Shown here piece by piece: positions 15,744 to 24,688 of a DNA stretch of 64,000 nucleotides. Origin of the DNA: Mesorhizobium sp. M7A.F.Ca.US.008.03.1.1 (lineage in GTDB: Bacteria; Pseudomonadota; Alphaproteobacteria; Rhizobiales; Rhizobiaceae); the NCBI RefSeq assembly GCF_003997495.1, contig NZ_RZRU01000012.1, forward strand, positions 62,001-126,000, given 5' to 3'. The notes below the pieces were generated by a model that did not search any database, was not told the origin of the DNA, and saw only the letters and a program-made list of their open reading frames with translations. The position numbers were made by a program, and so were the translations under genes. Numbering within the stretch: position 1 is the first letter of the stretch; every line of letters starts with the position of its first letter.

Positions 15744-16910
15744 ATGGCTGGAACGTTTGTCATCGCGCAGGGCGGCGGCCCGACCGCCGTCATCAACCAG
15801 ACGGTTGTCGGGGCGACGCTGGAGATCCGCAAGCGGCATCCCGGTGCCAAGGTGCTGGGCTCGATCCATGGCGTGCGTGGCATCCGTGACGGCAATTATG
15901 TCGACCTTTCCGCCATCCCCGAGGACCGGCTGCGGCTGATTGCCGGCACGCCGAGCGCCGCCCTCGGCTCGACCCGCGACAAGCCCGACGCCGCCTATTG
16001 CGATATCATCCTCGACGGCCTGAAGAAGGCCGGCGCCGACGCCTTCATCTATATCGGCGGCAACGACACGTCGGGTACCCAGCAGATCCTGACCGATGCC
16101 GCCGGCGGCTCAATTGCCTTCGTCCATGCGCCAAAAACCATCGACAATGATCTCGAGGAAAACGATCACACGCCGGGCTTCATTTCGGCGGCCGAGTTCG
16201 CCGCCGGCGCCTTCCTGTCCGTCGATCTCGATTTCCGTGCGCTGCCCGGCATCTATGTCGGCATCGTCATGGGCCGGCATGCCGGCTTCCTGACCGCCGC
16301 CGCCGCCGCCTGGCAGCTCGACCCCGACAGCGGTCCGCACCTCGTCTACGTGCCCGAGCGCCCATTCTCCGCCGCCGGCTTCATCGACGACGTCCGTGCC
16401 ACGCTCGATCGTCACAAGCGCTGCATCGTCGCCGTTTCGGAAGGCGTCAGCACCGCTGACGGCAAGGCACTGGTCGAAAGCCTGGTGCCGCCGGATAAGC
16501 TTGAGCGCGACGCGCACGGCAACGTCAAGCTGTCGGGCAGCGATCTGCCGGCCGCACTTGAGCGCGCGTTGGCGGAAGGCCTGCCAGGCAAGCGTGCGCG
16601 CGTCGATGCCCTCGGCTACATGCCGCGCGGTTATATCGGCGCCATCAGCGCGGTCGACGCGCAGGAGGCTTTCGATGCCGGCGCTTTCGCCGTCACCGTC
16701 GCCGAACAGGGCGGCGGCTCGGTGGCGCTGCAATATGACGGCACCGGAACGGTGCTGAAGAAAGTGCCGCTCAAGAATGTTGCCGGCAAGACACGCCACA
16801 TGCCGGACGATTTCATGAAGCCCGATGTCAATCAGCTGTCGGATGCCGGCATGGCCTATCTCAAGCGGCTGGTGCCGGAAAAATACAAGGTCGGGAAGCC
16901 CTTCGTCTGA
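15744..16910 (+). CDS. pfp: Pyrophosphate-dependent 6-phosphofructokinase
   Basis: A 388-residue protein starting MAGTFVIAQGGGPTAVINQT. The PFK family is clear from GGGPTAVIN, YIGGNDTSGTQQI and APKTIDNDLEENDHTPGF. The Asp in GGNDT, where ATP-dependent enzymes have Gly, and the PKTIDNDL Lys indicate PPi use. It catalyses reversible fructose 6-phosphate phosphorylation, the usual solution in rhizobia that lack an ATP-dependent PfkA. A metallo-hydrolase gene follows in the same direction. Confidence 0.93.
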   Translation: MAGTFVIAQGGGPTAVINQTVVGATLEIRKRHPGAKVLGSIHGVRGIRDGNYVDLSAIPEDRLRLIAGTPSAALGSTRDKPDAAYCDIILDGLKKAGADAFIYIGGNDTSGTQQILTDAAGGSIAFVHAPKTIDNDLEENDHTPGFISAAEFAAGAFLSVDLDFRALPGIYVGIVMGRHAGFLTAAAAAWQLDPDSGPHLVYVPERPFSAAGFIDDVRATLDRHKRCIVAVSEGVSTADGKALVESLVPPDKLERDAHGNVKLSGSDLPAALERALAEGLPGKRARVDALGYMPRGYIGAISAVDAQEAFDAGAFAVTVAEQGGGSVALQYDGTGTVLKKVPLKNVAGKTRHMPDDFMKPDVNQLSDAGMAYLKRLVPEKYKVGKPFV

Positions 16911-16947
16911 TGCCGGGCTCACCCTTGTGATGCCCGGCTCACAGGTA

Positions 16948-17667
16948 ATGCCCGGCTGGTTCAGCAGGAGCGTTGTCGACGACAAGACGACGATGCTGAC
17001 CGAGCCCTTCGTGCATGCCTATGTGCGGGCCAATATCTGGCATCTGCGCGGTCGCGATGCCGACCTGCTCGTCGACACCGGTATGGGCATCTGTCCGCTG
17101 GCGCCGCAGATCGAAACGACGGAGGGCAAGCCGCTGCTGGTGGTTGCCACCCACATCCATCTCGACCATGTCGGCTCGCTGCATGAATTCCCGTTGCGCG
17201 CAGGACCAAGGATGAGCGCGGCGCAGTTCGGGAGCATGGATGAGGCCGCGACCTACGCCTACATGTTTCATGACCTCGAGGGTGCCGTCTCGAAACTGCC
17301 GGCGCCCGGATGGAAGTCGGCCGACTACAGGATCCCGCCCGCGCCGTTGACGCGAACCCTGGACGAGGGCGATGTCATCGATCTTGGCGACCGGCTGTTC
17401 CGGGTGCTGCATCTGCCGGGCCATTCACCGGATTCGATCGCGCTGTTCGACGAGGCCGACGGACTGTTCTTCAGCGGCGATGCCATCTACGACGCCATGC
17501 TGATCGACGACCTGCCGGATTCCGACCGAGCCGCCTATATCAGCACGATGCGGCGTCTGTTCGACCTGCCGATCCGCATCGGTCATGGTGGACACGGACC
17601 GAGCTTCGACGGCAAGCGCATGCGCGAGATTGCCACGGCCTATCTCGGACGAACCGCCGGTGGCTGA
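16948..17667 (+). CDS. Metallo-beta-lactamase fold hydrolase
   Basis: A 239-residue form starting MPGWFSRSVVDDKTTM is chosen; an ATG 18 bases upstream (MPGSQVMPGW) is equally possible because three near-copies of a TGATGCCCGGCTCAC-like unit precede it. The zinc-binding motif is THIHLDHVGS (H-x-H-x-D-H), with later ligands in LHLPGHSPDS, FFSGDAIYD and IGHGGHGPS. The function is probably a thioesterase or phosphodiesterase-like hydrolase; the substrate is unknown. It is 37 bases after pfp and likely co-transcribed. Confidence 0.87.
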   Translation: MPGWFSRSVVDDKTTMLTEPFVHAYVRANIWHLRGRDADLLVDTGMGICPLAPQIETTEGKPLLVVATHIHLDHVGSLHEFPLRAGPRMSAAQFGSMDEAATYAYMFHDLEGAVSKLPAPGWKSADYRIPPAPLTRTLDEGDVIDLGDRLFRVLHLPGHSPDSIALFDEADGLFFSGDAIYDAMLIDDLPDSDRAAYISTMRRLFDLPIRIGHGGHGPSFDGKRMREIATAYLGRTAGG

Positions 17668-17915
17668 GGCTCCAGCGAGGCAGCAAGGCGCGGCCCGACG
17701 ACTTTGTGACCCTGCCGCCGTGCGGATATTAAATCTTCGTAAGGTCGCCCGAAAACCCTAAATCGGGCCAATCCGCGCCCTAGATGCAAGGCCGTCGATC
17801 CGGTTGGCTGCCATGTAGGCGAGACGGGCAATTGCGACCTCGACACGCCGATGACCGATTTCCCCGCACGGGAGAGGCCACGGCGCTGGATCAACTCTCG
17901 CCCGGACAAACGACC

Positions 17916-19436
17916 ATGTCAGATATCCTTCGTAGGCATCGCGTCGCGGCCTTGCTGGGCGCTGCGCTGATCATATCCCCCTTCGTCATGTCTTTCGCCC
18001 AAGGCGAGGGCAACACCATTCCGACGACCCAGACACCTGTCGCCGGCATCACCGCGCCCAATGGCTCGTTCGCACCCATCGTTGCCGCCGACAAGCCGGC
18101 GGTGGTGACGGTCACCACCGTCATGAAGGCACAGCCTGAAACGATGAGCGATGCCTCTCCCTTCGAAGGCGGCTCGCCTTTCGATGACTATTTCCGCCAG
18201 TTCTTCGGTGACCAGGGCATGCCGACGCCCAGGACGCCGCCACAACAGCAACCGCAGCGCGCCGAAGCGCTGGGTTCCGGCTTCATCGTCGGCGCGGATG
18301 GCACCGTCGTCACCAACAATCACGTCATCGATGGGGCCTCTTCGATCAAGGTGACGCTCGACGACGGCACCGAACTTCCGGCCAAGCTTGTCGGCCGCGA
18401 TGCCAAGAACGATCTCGCCGTACTCAAGATCAAGTCGGACAAGCCCCTGCCGACCGTCAAATGGGGTGATTCCGACAAGCTCATGCCAGGCGACCAGGTG
18501 CTGGCCTTCGGCAACCCGTTCGGCATCGGCACCACCGTCACGGCAGGTATCGTCTCGGCGCGCGGCCGTGACCTGCATAGTGGCCCGTTCGACGATTTCA
18601 TCCAGATCGACGCGCCGATCAACCACGGCAATTCCGGCGGCCCGCTGGTGGATGTCGCCGGCAATGTCGTCGGCATCAACACGGCGATCTATTCGCCCAA
18701 TGGCGGCAGCGTCGGCGTCGGTTTTGCCATACCGTCGGACCAGGCTCAGAAGGTGGTCGCCAAGCTGATGAAGGGCGGCTCCATCCAGTACGGCTATCTC
18801 GGCGTTCAGATCCAGGAGGTGACACCGGATGTCGCGAGCGCCATTGGGCTCGACCATTCCGGCGGTGCGCTGGTTTCAGAGGTCAACGACGGTTCGCCGG
18901 CGGCCAAGGCCGGTATCGAGACGGGTGACGTCATCACCAGCTTTGCCGGGCAGGACGTGAAGGACCCCAAGGACCTGTCGCGGGCGGTCGCCGATGTCGC
19001 GCCGGGCGCCAGGGAAACGGTCGATGTCTGGCGCAAGGGCAAGCCGATGCAGATTTCCGTCGATGTCGGCAACAACAGCGAGGATGTGAAGACCGCGTCG
19101 CGGGACGGCGGCACCGACGCGCCCAGCGCCGGGCGCGCTCCGGCGATAGGGCTCGGCTTGATGGACATAACGCCCGACATTCGCCAGCAGATGAACCTTG
19201 CCGACAAGCAGCACGGCGCGGTGGTTGCCAGCGTCAATCCCGACAAAGCTGCCGCCGCTTCCGGAATACAGGCCGGCGACATCATCGTTGCCGTCAATCA
19301 GGTGCCGGTGAAGAACGCCAGGCAGGTAACCCAGGCGATCGCCGTAGCCGGCAAGTCCGGCAGGAAATCGGTGCTGTTGCTGGTCGAGCGTGGCGACGCT
19401 CAAATCTACATCGCGGTGCCTTTTGCCAACGGCTGA
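17916..19436 (+). CDS. Do-like (DegP/DegQ) periplasmic serine endoprotease
   Basis: A 506-residue protein starting MSDILRRHRVAALLGAALII, a signal peptide with a probable cleavage near SFAQGE. The trypsin-like domain carries the triad H136 (TNNHVIDG), D166 (KNDLAVLK) and S240 (HGNSGGPL). Two PDZ domains follow (GYLGVQIQEVTPD onward, and IGLGLMDITPDIRQQM onward). It degrades or refolds damaged periplasmic proteins. A Gln/Pro-rich loop before the protease core (QGMPTPRTPPQQQPQRAEA) is the LA-loop region. It is monocistronic by spacing. Confidence 0.95.
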   Translation: MSDILRRHRVAALLGAALIISPFVMSFAQGEGNTIPTTQTPVAGITAPNGSFAPIVAADKPAVVTVTTVMKAQPETMSDASPFEGGSPFDDYFRQFFGDQGMPTPRTPPQQQPQRAEALGSGFIVGADGTVVTNNHVIDGASSIKVTLDDGTELPAKLVGRDAKNDLAVLKIKSDKPLPTVKWGDSDKLMPGDQVLAFGNPFGIGTTVTAGIVSARGRDLHSGPFDDFIQIDAPINHGNSGGPLVDVAGNVVGINTAIYSPNGGSVGVGFAIPSDQAQKVVAKLMKGGSIQYGYLGVQIQEVTPDVASAIGLDHSGGALVSEVNDGSPAAKAGIETGDVITSFAGQDVKDPKDLSRAVADVAPGARETVDVWRKGKPMQISVDVGNNSEDVKTASRDGGTDAPSAGRAPAIGLGLMDITPDIRQQMNLADKQHGAVVASVNPDKAAAASGIQAGDIIVAVNQVPVKNARQVTQAIAVAGKSGRKSVLLLVERGDAQIYIAVPFANG

Positions 19437-19587
19437 GAAATGAGCGTTGACGTGAACATGGGACCGGCAGGTCCATCGGTGACGATCCCGCCGGTCTCCG
19501 CCCGTCAAGATTTCGGTTGCCCGTCACGACATCTTCGAGAACATTGCGTCAGGCCGATAGTGGCCTGATTGCATGGGGATTGCCGCT

Positions 19588-20199
19588 ATGGTCACCCGAG
19601 GTTTCTCTTCAGGACGGCGCCCGCCAACCGATGGCGATGCCCGCATCCCGCCAGGCCAATATCTGGAACGGGGTTTTCCGGTGCTGTCGGCCGGTCCGAC
19701 GCCGCGCGTGCGTACCGAGGATTGGTCTTTCACGCTGAAACACGGGCCACGCCCGATCAAGAAATGGAACTGGGCCGAGTTCAACGCGCTGCCGTTGACC
19801 AAGATGACACGCGATATCCATTGCGTGACAGCATGGACCAAGTTCGACACGCCGTGGCAAGGCGTGCTGGTCGACGATATCCTTGCCGATGCGGGTGTGG
19901 AGCCACCGACCGGTTTCACGCTGGCGCACGCGTTCGACGGTTACACCACCAACGTACCGGTCACGGATCTCACCGCCGGCAAGGCCATGGTGGCGCTGCT
20001 CTACGAAGGCAAGCCGATCACACCGGACCATGGCGGCCCGGCAAGGCTGCTGGTGCCGCATCTTTATTTCTGGAAGTCGGCCAAATGGTTGAACGGCCTG
20101 CAATTCACCACGCGCGACGAGCCCGGTTTCTGGGAATTGCGCGGCTACCACATCTACGGCGACCCATGGCGCGAGCAGCGCTACACGGACGATCCATGA
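19588..20199 (+). CDS. Sulfite-oxidase-like molybdopterin oxidoreductase
   Basis: Start taken at MVTRGFSSGRRPPTDG because GGGGA lies 8 bases upstream; MGIAAMVTR 15 bases earlier is the alternative. The 203-residue protein is a single molybdopterin domain of the COG2041 type, with the Moco-ligating cysteine in DIHCVTAWTKFDTPWQGV and the conserved HAFDGYTTNVPV and PHLYFWKSAKWLNG segments. There is no signal peptide, so it is probably cytoplasmic, unlike MsrP. The next gene overlaps by 4 bases and encodes a flavin reductase that probably supplies or removes electrons. Confidence 0.9.
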   Translation: MVTRGFSSGRRPPTDGDARIPPGQYLERGFPVLSAGPTPRVRTEDWSFTLKHGPRPIKKWNWAEFNALPLTKMTRDIHCVTAWTKFDTPWQGVLVDDILADAGVEPPTGFTLAHAFDGYTTNVPVTDLTAGKAMVALLYEGKPITPDHGGPARLLVPHLYFWKSAKWLNGLQFTTRDEPGFWELRGYHIYGDPWREQRYTDDP

Positions 20200-20942
20200 G
20201 CGATGCGGCGTCAGTGCATTCGCCCTGGCAAACAGCCAGCATCGTCCGCATCGAAAAGCGCACGCCGCGTGTCACCAGCTTCTTTCTGCAGCCGTCTCGG
20301 CCCTTCGCCTATCGCGCCGGGCAGCATGTCGATGTCAGGCTGACGGCGCCGGACGGCTATCAGGCGCGCCGCTCCTATTCCATCGCCTCCGCGCCCGAAA
20401 CGAGCGGCGCAATCGAACTGGCGATCGAAAAACTCGACGATGGCGAGGTCTCGCCCTTCTTCCACGAGGTCGCGGCAGTGGGCGATGAAATCGAACTGCG
20501 CGGGCCGCTTGGCGGGCATTTCGTCTGGCCTGAGGATGAGAGTGGGCCGCTTGTTCTGGTCGGCGGCGGTTCGGGCGTCGTGCCCTTGATGTCGATGCTC
20601 CGCCATCGCGCCGCACGTAATTCAGCGGTGCCCGTCGTCCTGGTCTTTTCGGTCCGGGTCTGGGACGAAGTGATCTTTCGTGACGAGCTGATCGTTCTCG
20701 ATGAGCGCCGGGACGGCTTCGACCTGGTGCTGACACTGACCCGCGAAGCTGCACGCCGTCCAGTCGACTATGCGCGGCGGGTGGACGTCGCGATGATGGT
20801 TCAAGCCATGACGCGGCTGCCGGAGCCGCCTGGCATCGCCTTCGTCTGCGGCTCCAACGCCTTCGTTTCCGCGGCCGCCCAGGCGCTGATCGATGCCGGC
20901 GTTGCAGCCGGAATCATTCGCACCGAACGCTACGGAGTTTGA
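20196..20942 (+). CDS. Ferredoxin-NADP reductase-type oxidoreductase
   Basis: A 248-residue protein starting MSDAASVHSPWQTASIVRIE. The FAD-binding motif RRSYSIASAPETSG and the NAD(P)-binding LVLVGGGSGVVPLMSMLRH are clear, with C-terminal FVCGSNAFVSAAAQALIDAG. No 2Fe-2S domain is attached. The ATGA overlap with the molybdopterin gene argues for a dedicated partner that carries reducing equivalents between NAD(P)H and the sulfite-oxidase-like enzyme. Confidence 0.9.
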   Translation: MSDAASVHSPWQTASIVRIEKRTPRVTSFFLQPSRPFAYRAGQHVDVRLTAPDGYQARRSYSIASAPETSGAIELAIEKLDDGEVSPFFHEVAAVGDEIELRGPLGGHFVWPEDESGPLVLVGGGSGVVPLMSMLRHRAARNSAVPVVLVFSVRVWDEVIFRDELIVLDERRDGFDLVLTLTREAARRPVDYARRVDVAMMVQAMTRLPEPPGIAFVCGSNAFVSAAAQALIDAGVAAGIIRTERYGV

Positions 20943-20978
20943 ACCGAGCCTCTCGAGAAAGGTTCGTCGGATTCGCCT

Positions 20979-22454
20979 TCAGCCGACCGGTGAGAAATCC
21001 GCCGACAACAACTGGAAAGGCAAGGCGCCATAGGCGGCCACCGTGGCCGCGTCGTTCCACTCGCGAAACTGTCGCGATGGTCGCGCCTCGAGCGTCAAGG
21101 CAACTCGCGCGCCGTCGAGCGTCACCTTGCCGCGAAAATGCAGCACGCGTTCCCTGCCGGATCGGCTGATGGCGATGGCGCGCAGGCGAGCAATATGCTC
21201 GCCGCCGTCATTGATCTCCATTTCGATGCGGCGCCGGACCGGCGGAACCCCGATCCTGACGGTGATATCGAGCATCATGTCGCCGGTCGTTTGCGGACAG
21301 GCGATGGCCTGCGAAAACACCAGAGGCGCCGATGCGGCTTGCGGCTTGCGCGCGGCCGGTCTGCCGCGCCAAGGTCTGGCGGGCGGCTCCTGCTGCAACC
21401 GGCCCTTTTTCCGCTTCAGGCGCAACTGCTTGGCAAGCCCGCGCGACAGCCAGACCAGGCCGCCAAAATCCGTGCGCGGCTTGGCTTGCAGAACCGACGA
21501 CCAACGCGACAGGCCAGCCCGGTCGGCCATCTCGAAGATTCTGGCCATTGTCGGTTCCGGCACCGGAATGCCGATCTCGAACGCCAGATAGGATAACGCC
21601 ACCGCCGCTGGAACGGCCAGGCCGCGTCTGTCGACGATGTCCAGGAACACATGCCAGTCGACGTCTCCGCCATGGATGGCGATCGCGCAATCGACAAGCC
21701 AGTCGCTATGGGTGTGGGCGTCGAGGCCGCCATGGGCGATGGCCAGGGCCATGCGATCGGCCGGCGACGGCACGAAGACCGCGACGCCGCTGAATTGTGC
21801 CGGTATTGCCCGTTGCCAGATCGCCAGATCGTCTTCCGCGCTCGTCTGCGACCCGTCATAGCCGAGCTGGTGCAGGTCAATGTCACCGAAACGGCCTTTG
21901 AAGAAGTTCATCGACCGCAGCGACGCCAACCGGGTTCGCAGATATTGCGCGCTGACGCCCGAGGCGATCTGCCAGTCGCGATCGCGCAAGATGTCGAAGA
22001 CGGCAGCCATGTCACGCGGGCGCACCAGTATGTCGATATCATGCGCCACCCGGCCACGCTGCGCCGACGCGTTCAAGGCAATGCGGCTGGCGCCCTTGAT
22101 CAGCATGATGTCGGCGCCGCCGTCGGCCATTGCCTTCAGCGCCGGCTCGGCCTCGCGCATCGCCATGCGCGACTTCGTCCACAGCATCTTCTGCAGGCCG
22201 ACGAGGCGCGGGTGCGCGGTATGCCCGGCCAGCTTCCTGCCGAACCTGTCGGAGATGGCGGCGAGCAGGCGATGTTCTCGAAACGAGACGAGATCGATGT
22301 CGTTCTCGTCCAGCCAGCGCGCGGCGCAGGCAGCGGCTGCGTCCTCGTCGGAGAGCAGCGCCGCCTTTAGCAACAGGTCCAACTGGCCGGTGGGCCACGA
22401 CCAGCCATAGTCCGGGAAGCGGCGGCCGATGCGGCGAACGGGCCTGGCGTTCAA
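20979..22454 (-). CDS. Nucleotidyltransferase family protein (NTP_transf_5-like)
   Basis: A 491-residue protein beginning at TTG (NARPVRRIGRRF follows); the TTG overlaps the preceding glycosyltransferase stop as TTGA. The nucleotidyltransferase core has DIMLIKGASRIALN (115-128) and the metal-binding HDIDILVRP (138-146), the arrangement of the uncharacterised NTP_transf_5 family. The last 130 residues form a separate beta-rich region (MLDITVRIGVPPVRRRIE onward). Relatives of this family occur with HPr-kinase-like proteins in lasso-peptide clusters such as paeninodin, where they modify phosphorylated peptides. Here it ends a six-gene operon with PqqD, HPrK and glycosyltransferase genes. Confidence 0.82.
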   Translation of the reverse strand: MNARPVRRIGRRFPDYGWSWPTGQLDLLLKAALLSDEDAAAACAARWLDENDIDLVSFREHRLLAAISDRFGRKLAGHTAHPRLVGLQKMLWTKSRMAMREAEPALKAMADGGADIMLIKGASRIALNASAQRGRVAHDIDILVRPRDMAAVFDILRDRDWQIASGVSAQYLRTRLASLRSMNFFKGRFGDIDLHQLGYDGSQTSAEDDLAIWQRAIPAQFSGVAVFVPSPADRMALAIAHGGLDAHTHSDWLVDCAIAIHGGDVDWHVFLDIVDRRGLAVPAAVALSYLAFEIGIPVPEPTMARIFEMADRAGLSRWSSVLQAKPRTDFGGLVWLSRGLAKQLRLKRKKGRLQQEPPARPWRGRPAARKPQAASAPLVFSQAIACPQTTGDMMLDITVRIGVPPVRRRIEMEINDGGEHIARLRAIAISRSGRERVLHFRGKVTLDGARVALTLEARPSRQFREWNDAATVAAYGALPFQLLSADFSPVG

Positions 22455-23128
22455 CTGGAGCCCGCCTTGTTCTGGGCTCGCCGCTGCATGGCGAGCCTTG
22501 CGACCTGGAGATAGCCCCTGTCGCGTGCCGGATCGCGGCCGTAGGAAAGGCTGCCTGGGCGGATGCGGCGCAACGCAAGCACGTTGTCGAGCATGGCAAG
22601 GGCAAGGCCTGCCTCACGAACCCGGGCGATCCAGTCGATCATCTCGCCGCGACCGCCTGGTGGGTCGATGATGGGACCGATGCTCGGCACCACCTGCTGG
22701 CGGATCATCATCGTCGTGCGCGACCAGCCCGCTCCACTGGTCGCTTCGGGCAAATCGGGCCTGTCTCCGCGAAACGTCCGCCAGTGCGTAAAGACGCCTG
22801 CTGTCCCGGGATGACGGCCGAGATAGGCCAGTTGCTGTTCGATCTTGTCCGGCAGCCACAAATCGTCGGCATCAAGCGTCGCGATGAGCGGCGTCGAGAG
22901 TGCCGCAATGCCACGGGTCGTAGCGCTGCCAGGTCCGGCATTGTCCTGTCGCAGCACCGTCACCGGCAGGTTCATCGCATCGATCACCGCAGCCGTATCG
23001 TCGGTCGAACCGTCATCGACCACGACGATGGCCTCCGCCTTTGCCGTCTGGGCCAGAACGGAGTTCAAGGCGGCGCCGATGGTGTCGGCTGCGTTGAAAG
23101 CCGGAATGACGACGCCGTAGCCTGCCAT
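22451..23128 (-). CDS. Glycosyltransferase family 2 (third of three)
   Basis: A 225-residue GT-A protein; ATG at 23128 (MAGYGVVIPAFNAADTIG) overlaps the previous stop as TAATG. The nucleotide-sugar site is IVVVDDGSTDDTAAV and the DxD-type motif is LIATLDADDLW. It is shorter than, and diverged from, the two paralogues upstream. No membrane segment is visible, so it is a soluble or peripheral transferase. The donor and acceptor sugars cannot be predicted. It sits between the second glycosyltransferase and the nucleotidyltransferase, overlapping both. Confidence 0.92.
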   Translation of the reverse strand: MAGYGVVIPAFNAADTIGAALNSVLAQTAKAEAIVVVDDGSTDDTAAVIDAMNLPVTVLRQDNAGPGSATTRGIAALSTPLIATLDADDLWLPDKIEQQLAYLGRHPGTAGVFTHWRTFRGDRPDLPEATSGAGWSRTTMMIRQQVVPSIGPIIDPPGGRGEMIDWIARVREAGLALAMLDNVLALRRIRPGSLSYGRDPARDRGYLQVARLAMQRRAQNKAGSS

Positions 23129-23880
23129 TACAGGAACCGCCACTGCGCGAGATCCTTGAAGTCGAAGATCCCCTCCACCCGGCGCAAGTTGGGATCGGCC
23201 TTGCGACGCTTCATCGACTTGTGAATGGCGCGCATGAACTCGCGAAAGGGCACATCGGCTTCCTTGGTCATGTTGCCGGGATGACGCCTGTAGTAGAGAG
23301 CCACCGTATCGGGCATAACGTATTTTGCCTGGCTCTCAAAGATACGCAACAGGTAGTCGGTGTCCTCGGCCTGTTTGAAATCTTCGTCGAAACCACCGGT
23401 GCGCTCGATGAGGTCTCGCGCAAAGATCCCGGCGGACAGGTGGATCCCTCGCACGGTGATGGAGTGGCTGTCGGCGGCTGGTTCCAGCGTCTCGCCATCT
23501 ATCTTGTCCACCAGCGTCATGCGCGAATAGGTCAGGTCGAGGCCAGGATCCTCTTCGAAGCAGGCGAGATCCGCCTTGAAACGCCCTATCGGGGAGATGT
23601 CGTCCGAATCGAGAAACGACACCAGCCGGGTCTGCGGCAGCAACTGTTTCAGCCCGGCATTGCGCGCTTTGGTGACCCCGCCATTCATCTGCCGGAAAAG
23701 ACGAATGCACGGGGCCTCTTCGATCAACGACCGTACGACGGCTGCCGAGCCATCGGTCGACCCATCGTCGATGACGATGATGTCGAGATCGATGTCTTCG
23801 CGCTGCCTGAGCAGCGAGCGCAGCGCCAGGCCAACGAATTGTTCGCGATTGTAGACCGGCATGATGACGCTCAGCCGCAT
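23128..23880 (-). CDS. Glycosyltransferase family 2 (second of three)
   Basis: A 250-residue protein starting MRLSVIMPVYNREQFVGLAL. GT-A motifs are DLDIIVIDDGSTDGSA, FLDSDDISPIGRF (DxD region) and KQAEDTDYLLRIFE (catalytic ED). It closely resembles the gene immediately upstream in length and along its full sequence (both share RRHPGN/RRHAGN, HKSMKRRKADP/HKSMRRRKADP and a GIFDFK/GIFELK ending), so the two arose by tandem duplication. The segment ALYYRRHPGN is typical of GT2 acceptor-side loops. The substrate is unknown. Confidence 0.93.
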   Translation of the reverse strand: MRLSVIMPVYNREQFVGLALRSLLRQREDIDLDIIVIDDGSTDGSAAVVRSLIEEAPCIRLFRQMNGGVTKARNAGLKQLLPQTRLVSFLDSDDISPIGRFKADLACFEEDPGLDLTYSRMTLVDKIDGETLEPAADSHSITVRGIHLSAGIFARDLIERTGGFDEDFKQAEDTDYLLRIFESQAKYVMPDTVALYYRRHPGNMTKEADVPFREFMRAIHKSMKRRKADPNLRRVEGIFDFKDLAQWRFL

Positions 23881-23935
23881 CGGTGTCTCCAGCAGCGTTC
23901 CGGGCTTGGCCGATCCGACCCGATTGTGTCGAGCA

Positions 23936-24688
23936 TCATAGCATTCGCCAATCGGCGGGACTCTTCAATTCGAAGATGCCCTGGACCTCTCGTCGTGACG
24001 GATCGGCTTTGCGCCGCCGCATCGACTTGTGGATTGCACGCAAGTGGTTGCGGACCCTGCCGCTATGTTCCTTGGTGACATTTCCGGCGTGGCGTCGGTA
24101 GTAGAGCGCGACGGCGTCCAACAATTCGTAGTTCGGTCCCGCCTCGAAGACGCGCAGCAGATAGTCGGTATCCTCAGCCTGCTCGAAATCCTCATCGAAC
24201 TGGCCCGTCCGGTCGACAAGCCCTCTGCTGAACACGGCAGCGCTCAGCGAAATTCCCCGAAGCGTCATCGTGGGGCTGTCGACTGCCGGTTCCAGCCGCT
24301 CATCGTCAATCCGCTCGACCAGCGTCATCAGCGAATAGGTCAGCTCGAGTCCCGGGTTTGCTCTGAAGCGCGCAAGGTCCTTCTTGAAGCGCCCGTCCGG
24401 CGAGATATCGTCCGAATCCAGGAATGACACGAATTCCGCATCCGGCGGCAGTTGCCGCAGCCCGGCGTTGCGCGCCCTGGGTACGCCCATGTTGGATTGC
24501 TGGAACAGTCGGATGCAGGGGTTTCCGCGCATCATCGAGCGCACGGCCTCAGCGGAGCCGTCGGTCGAGCCGTCGTCGATGACGATGATGTCGAGATCGG
24601 CGGCGTCCCGCTGCCGCACCAGCGAGCGCAATGCCGAAACGACATAGCGCTCACGGTTGTAGACGGGCATTATCACGCTCAGTTTCAC
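23936..24688 (-). CDS. Glycosyltransferase family 2 (first of three)
   Basis: A 250-residue protein with a GTG start at 24688 (KLSVIMPVYNRERYV follows) that overlaps the HPr-kinase stop as GTGA. The GTG start is preferred over an upstream in-frame codon because it gives the same length as the paralogue downstream. Motifs are DLDIIVIDDGSTDGSAE, FLDSDDISPDGRF and EQAEDTDYLLRVFE. A 55-base gap separates it from the second copy. It probably acts on the same pathway as its paralogue, perhaps adding a second residue. Confidence 0.92.
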   Translation of the reverse strand: MKLSVIMPVYNRERYVVSALRSLVRQRDAADLDIIVIDDGSTDGSAEAVRSMMRGNPCIRLFQQSNMGVPRARNAGLRQLPPDAEFVSFLDSDDISPDGRFKKDLARFRANPGLELTYSLMTLVERIDDERLEPAVDSPTMTLRGISLSAAVFSRGLVDRTGQFDEDFEQAEDTDYLLRVFEAGPNYELLDAVALYYRRHAGNVTKEHSGRVRNHLRAIHKSMRRRKADPSRREVQGIFELKSPADWRML

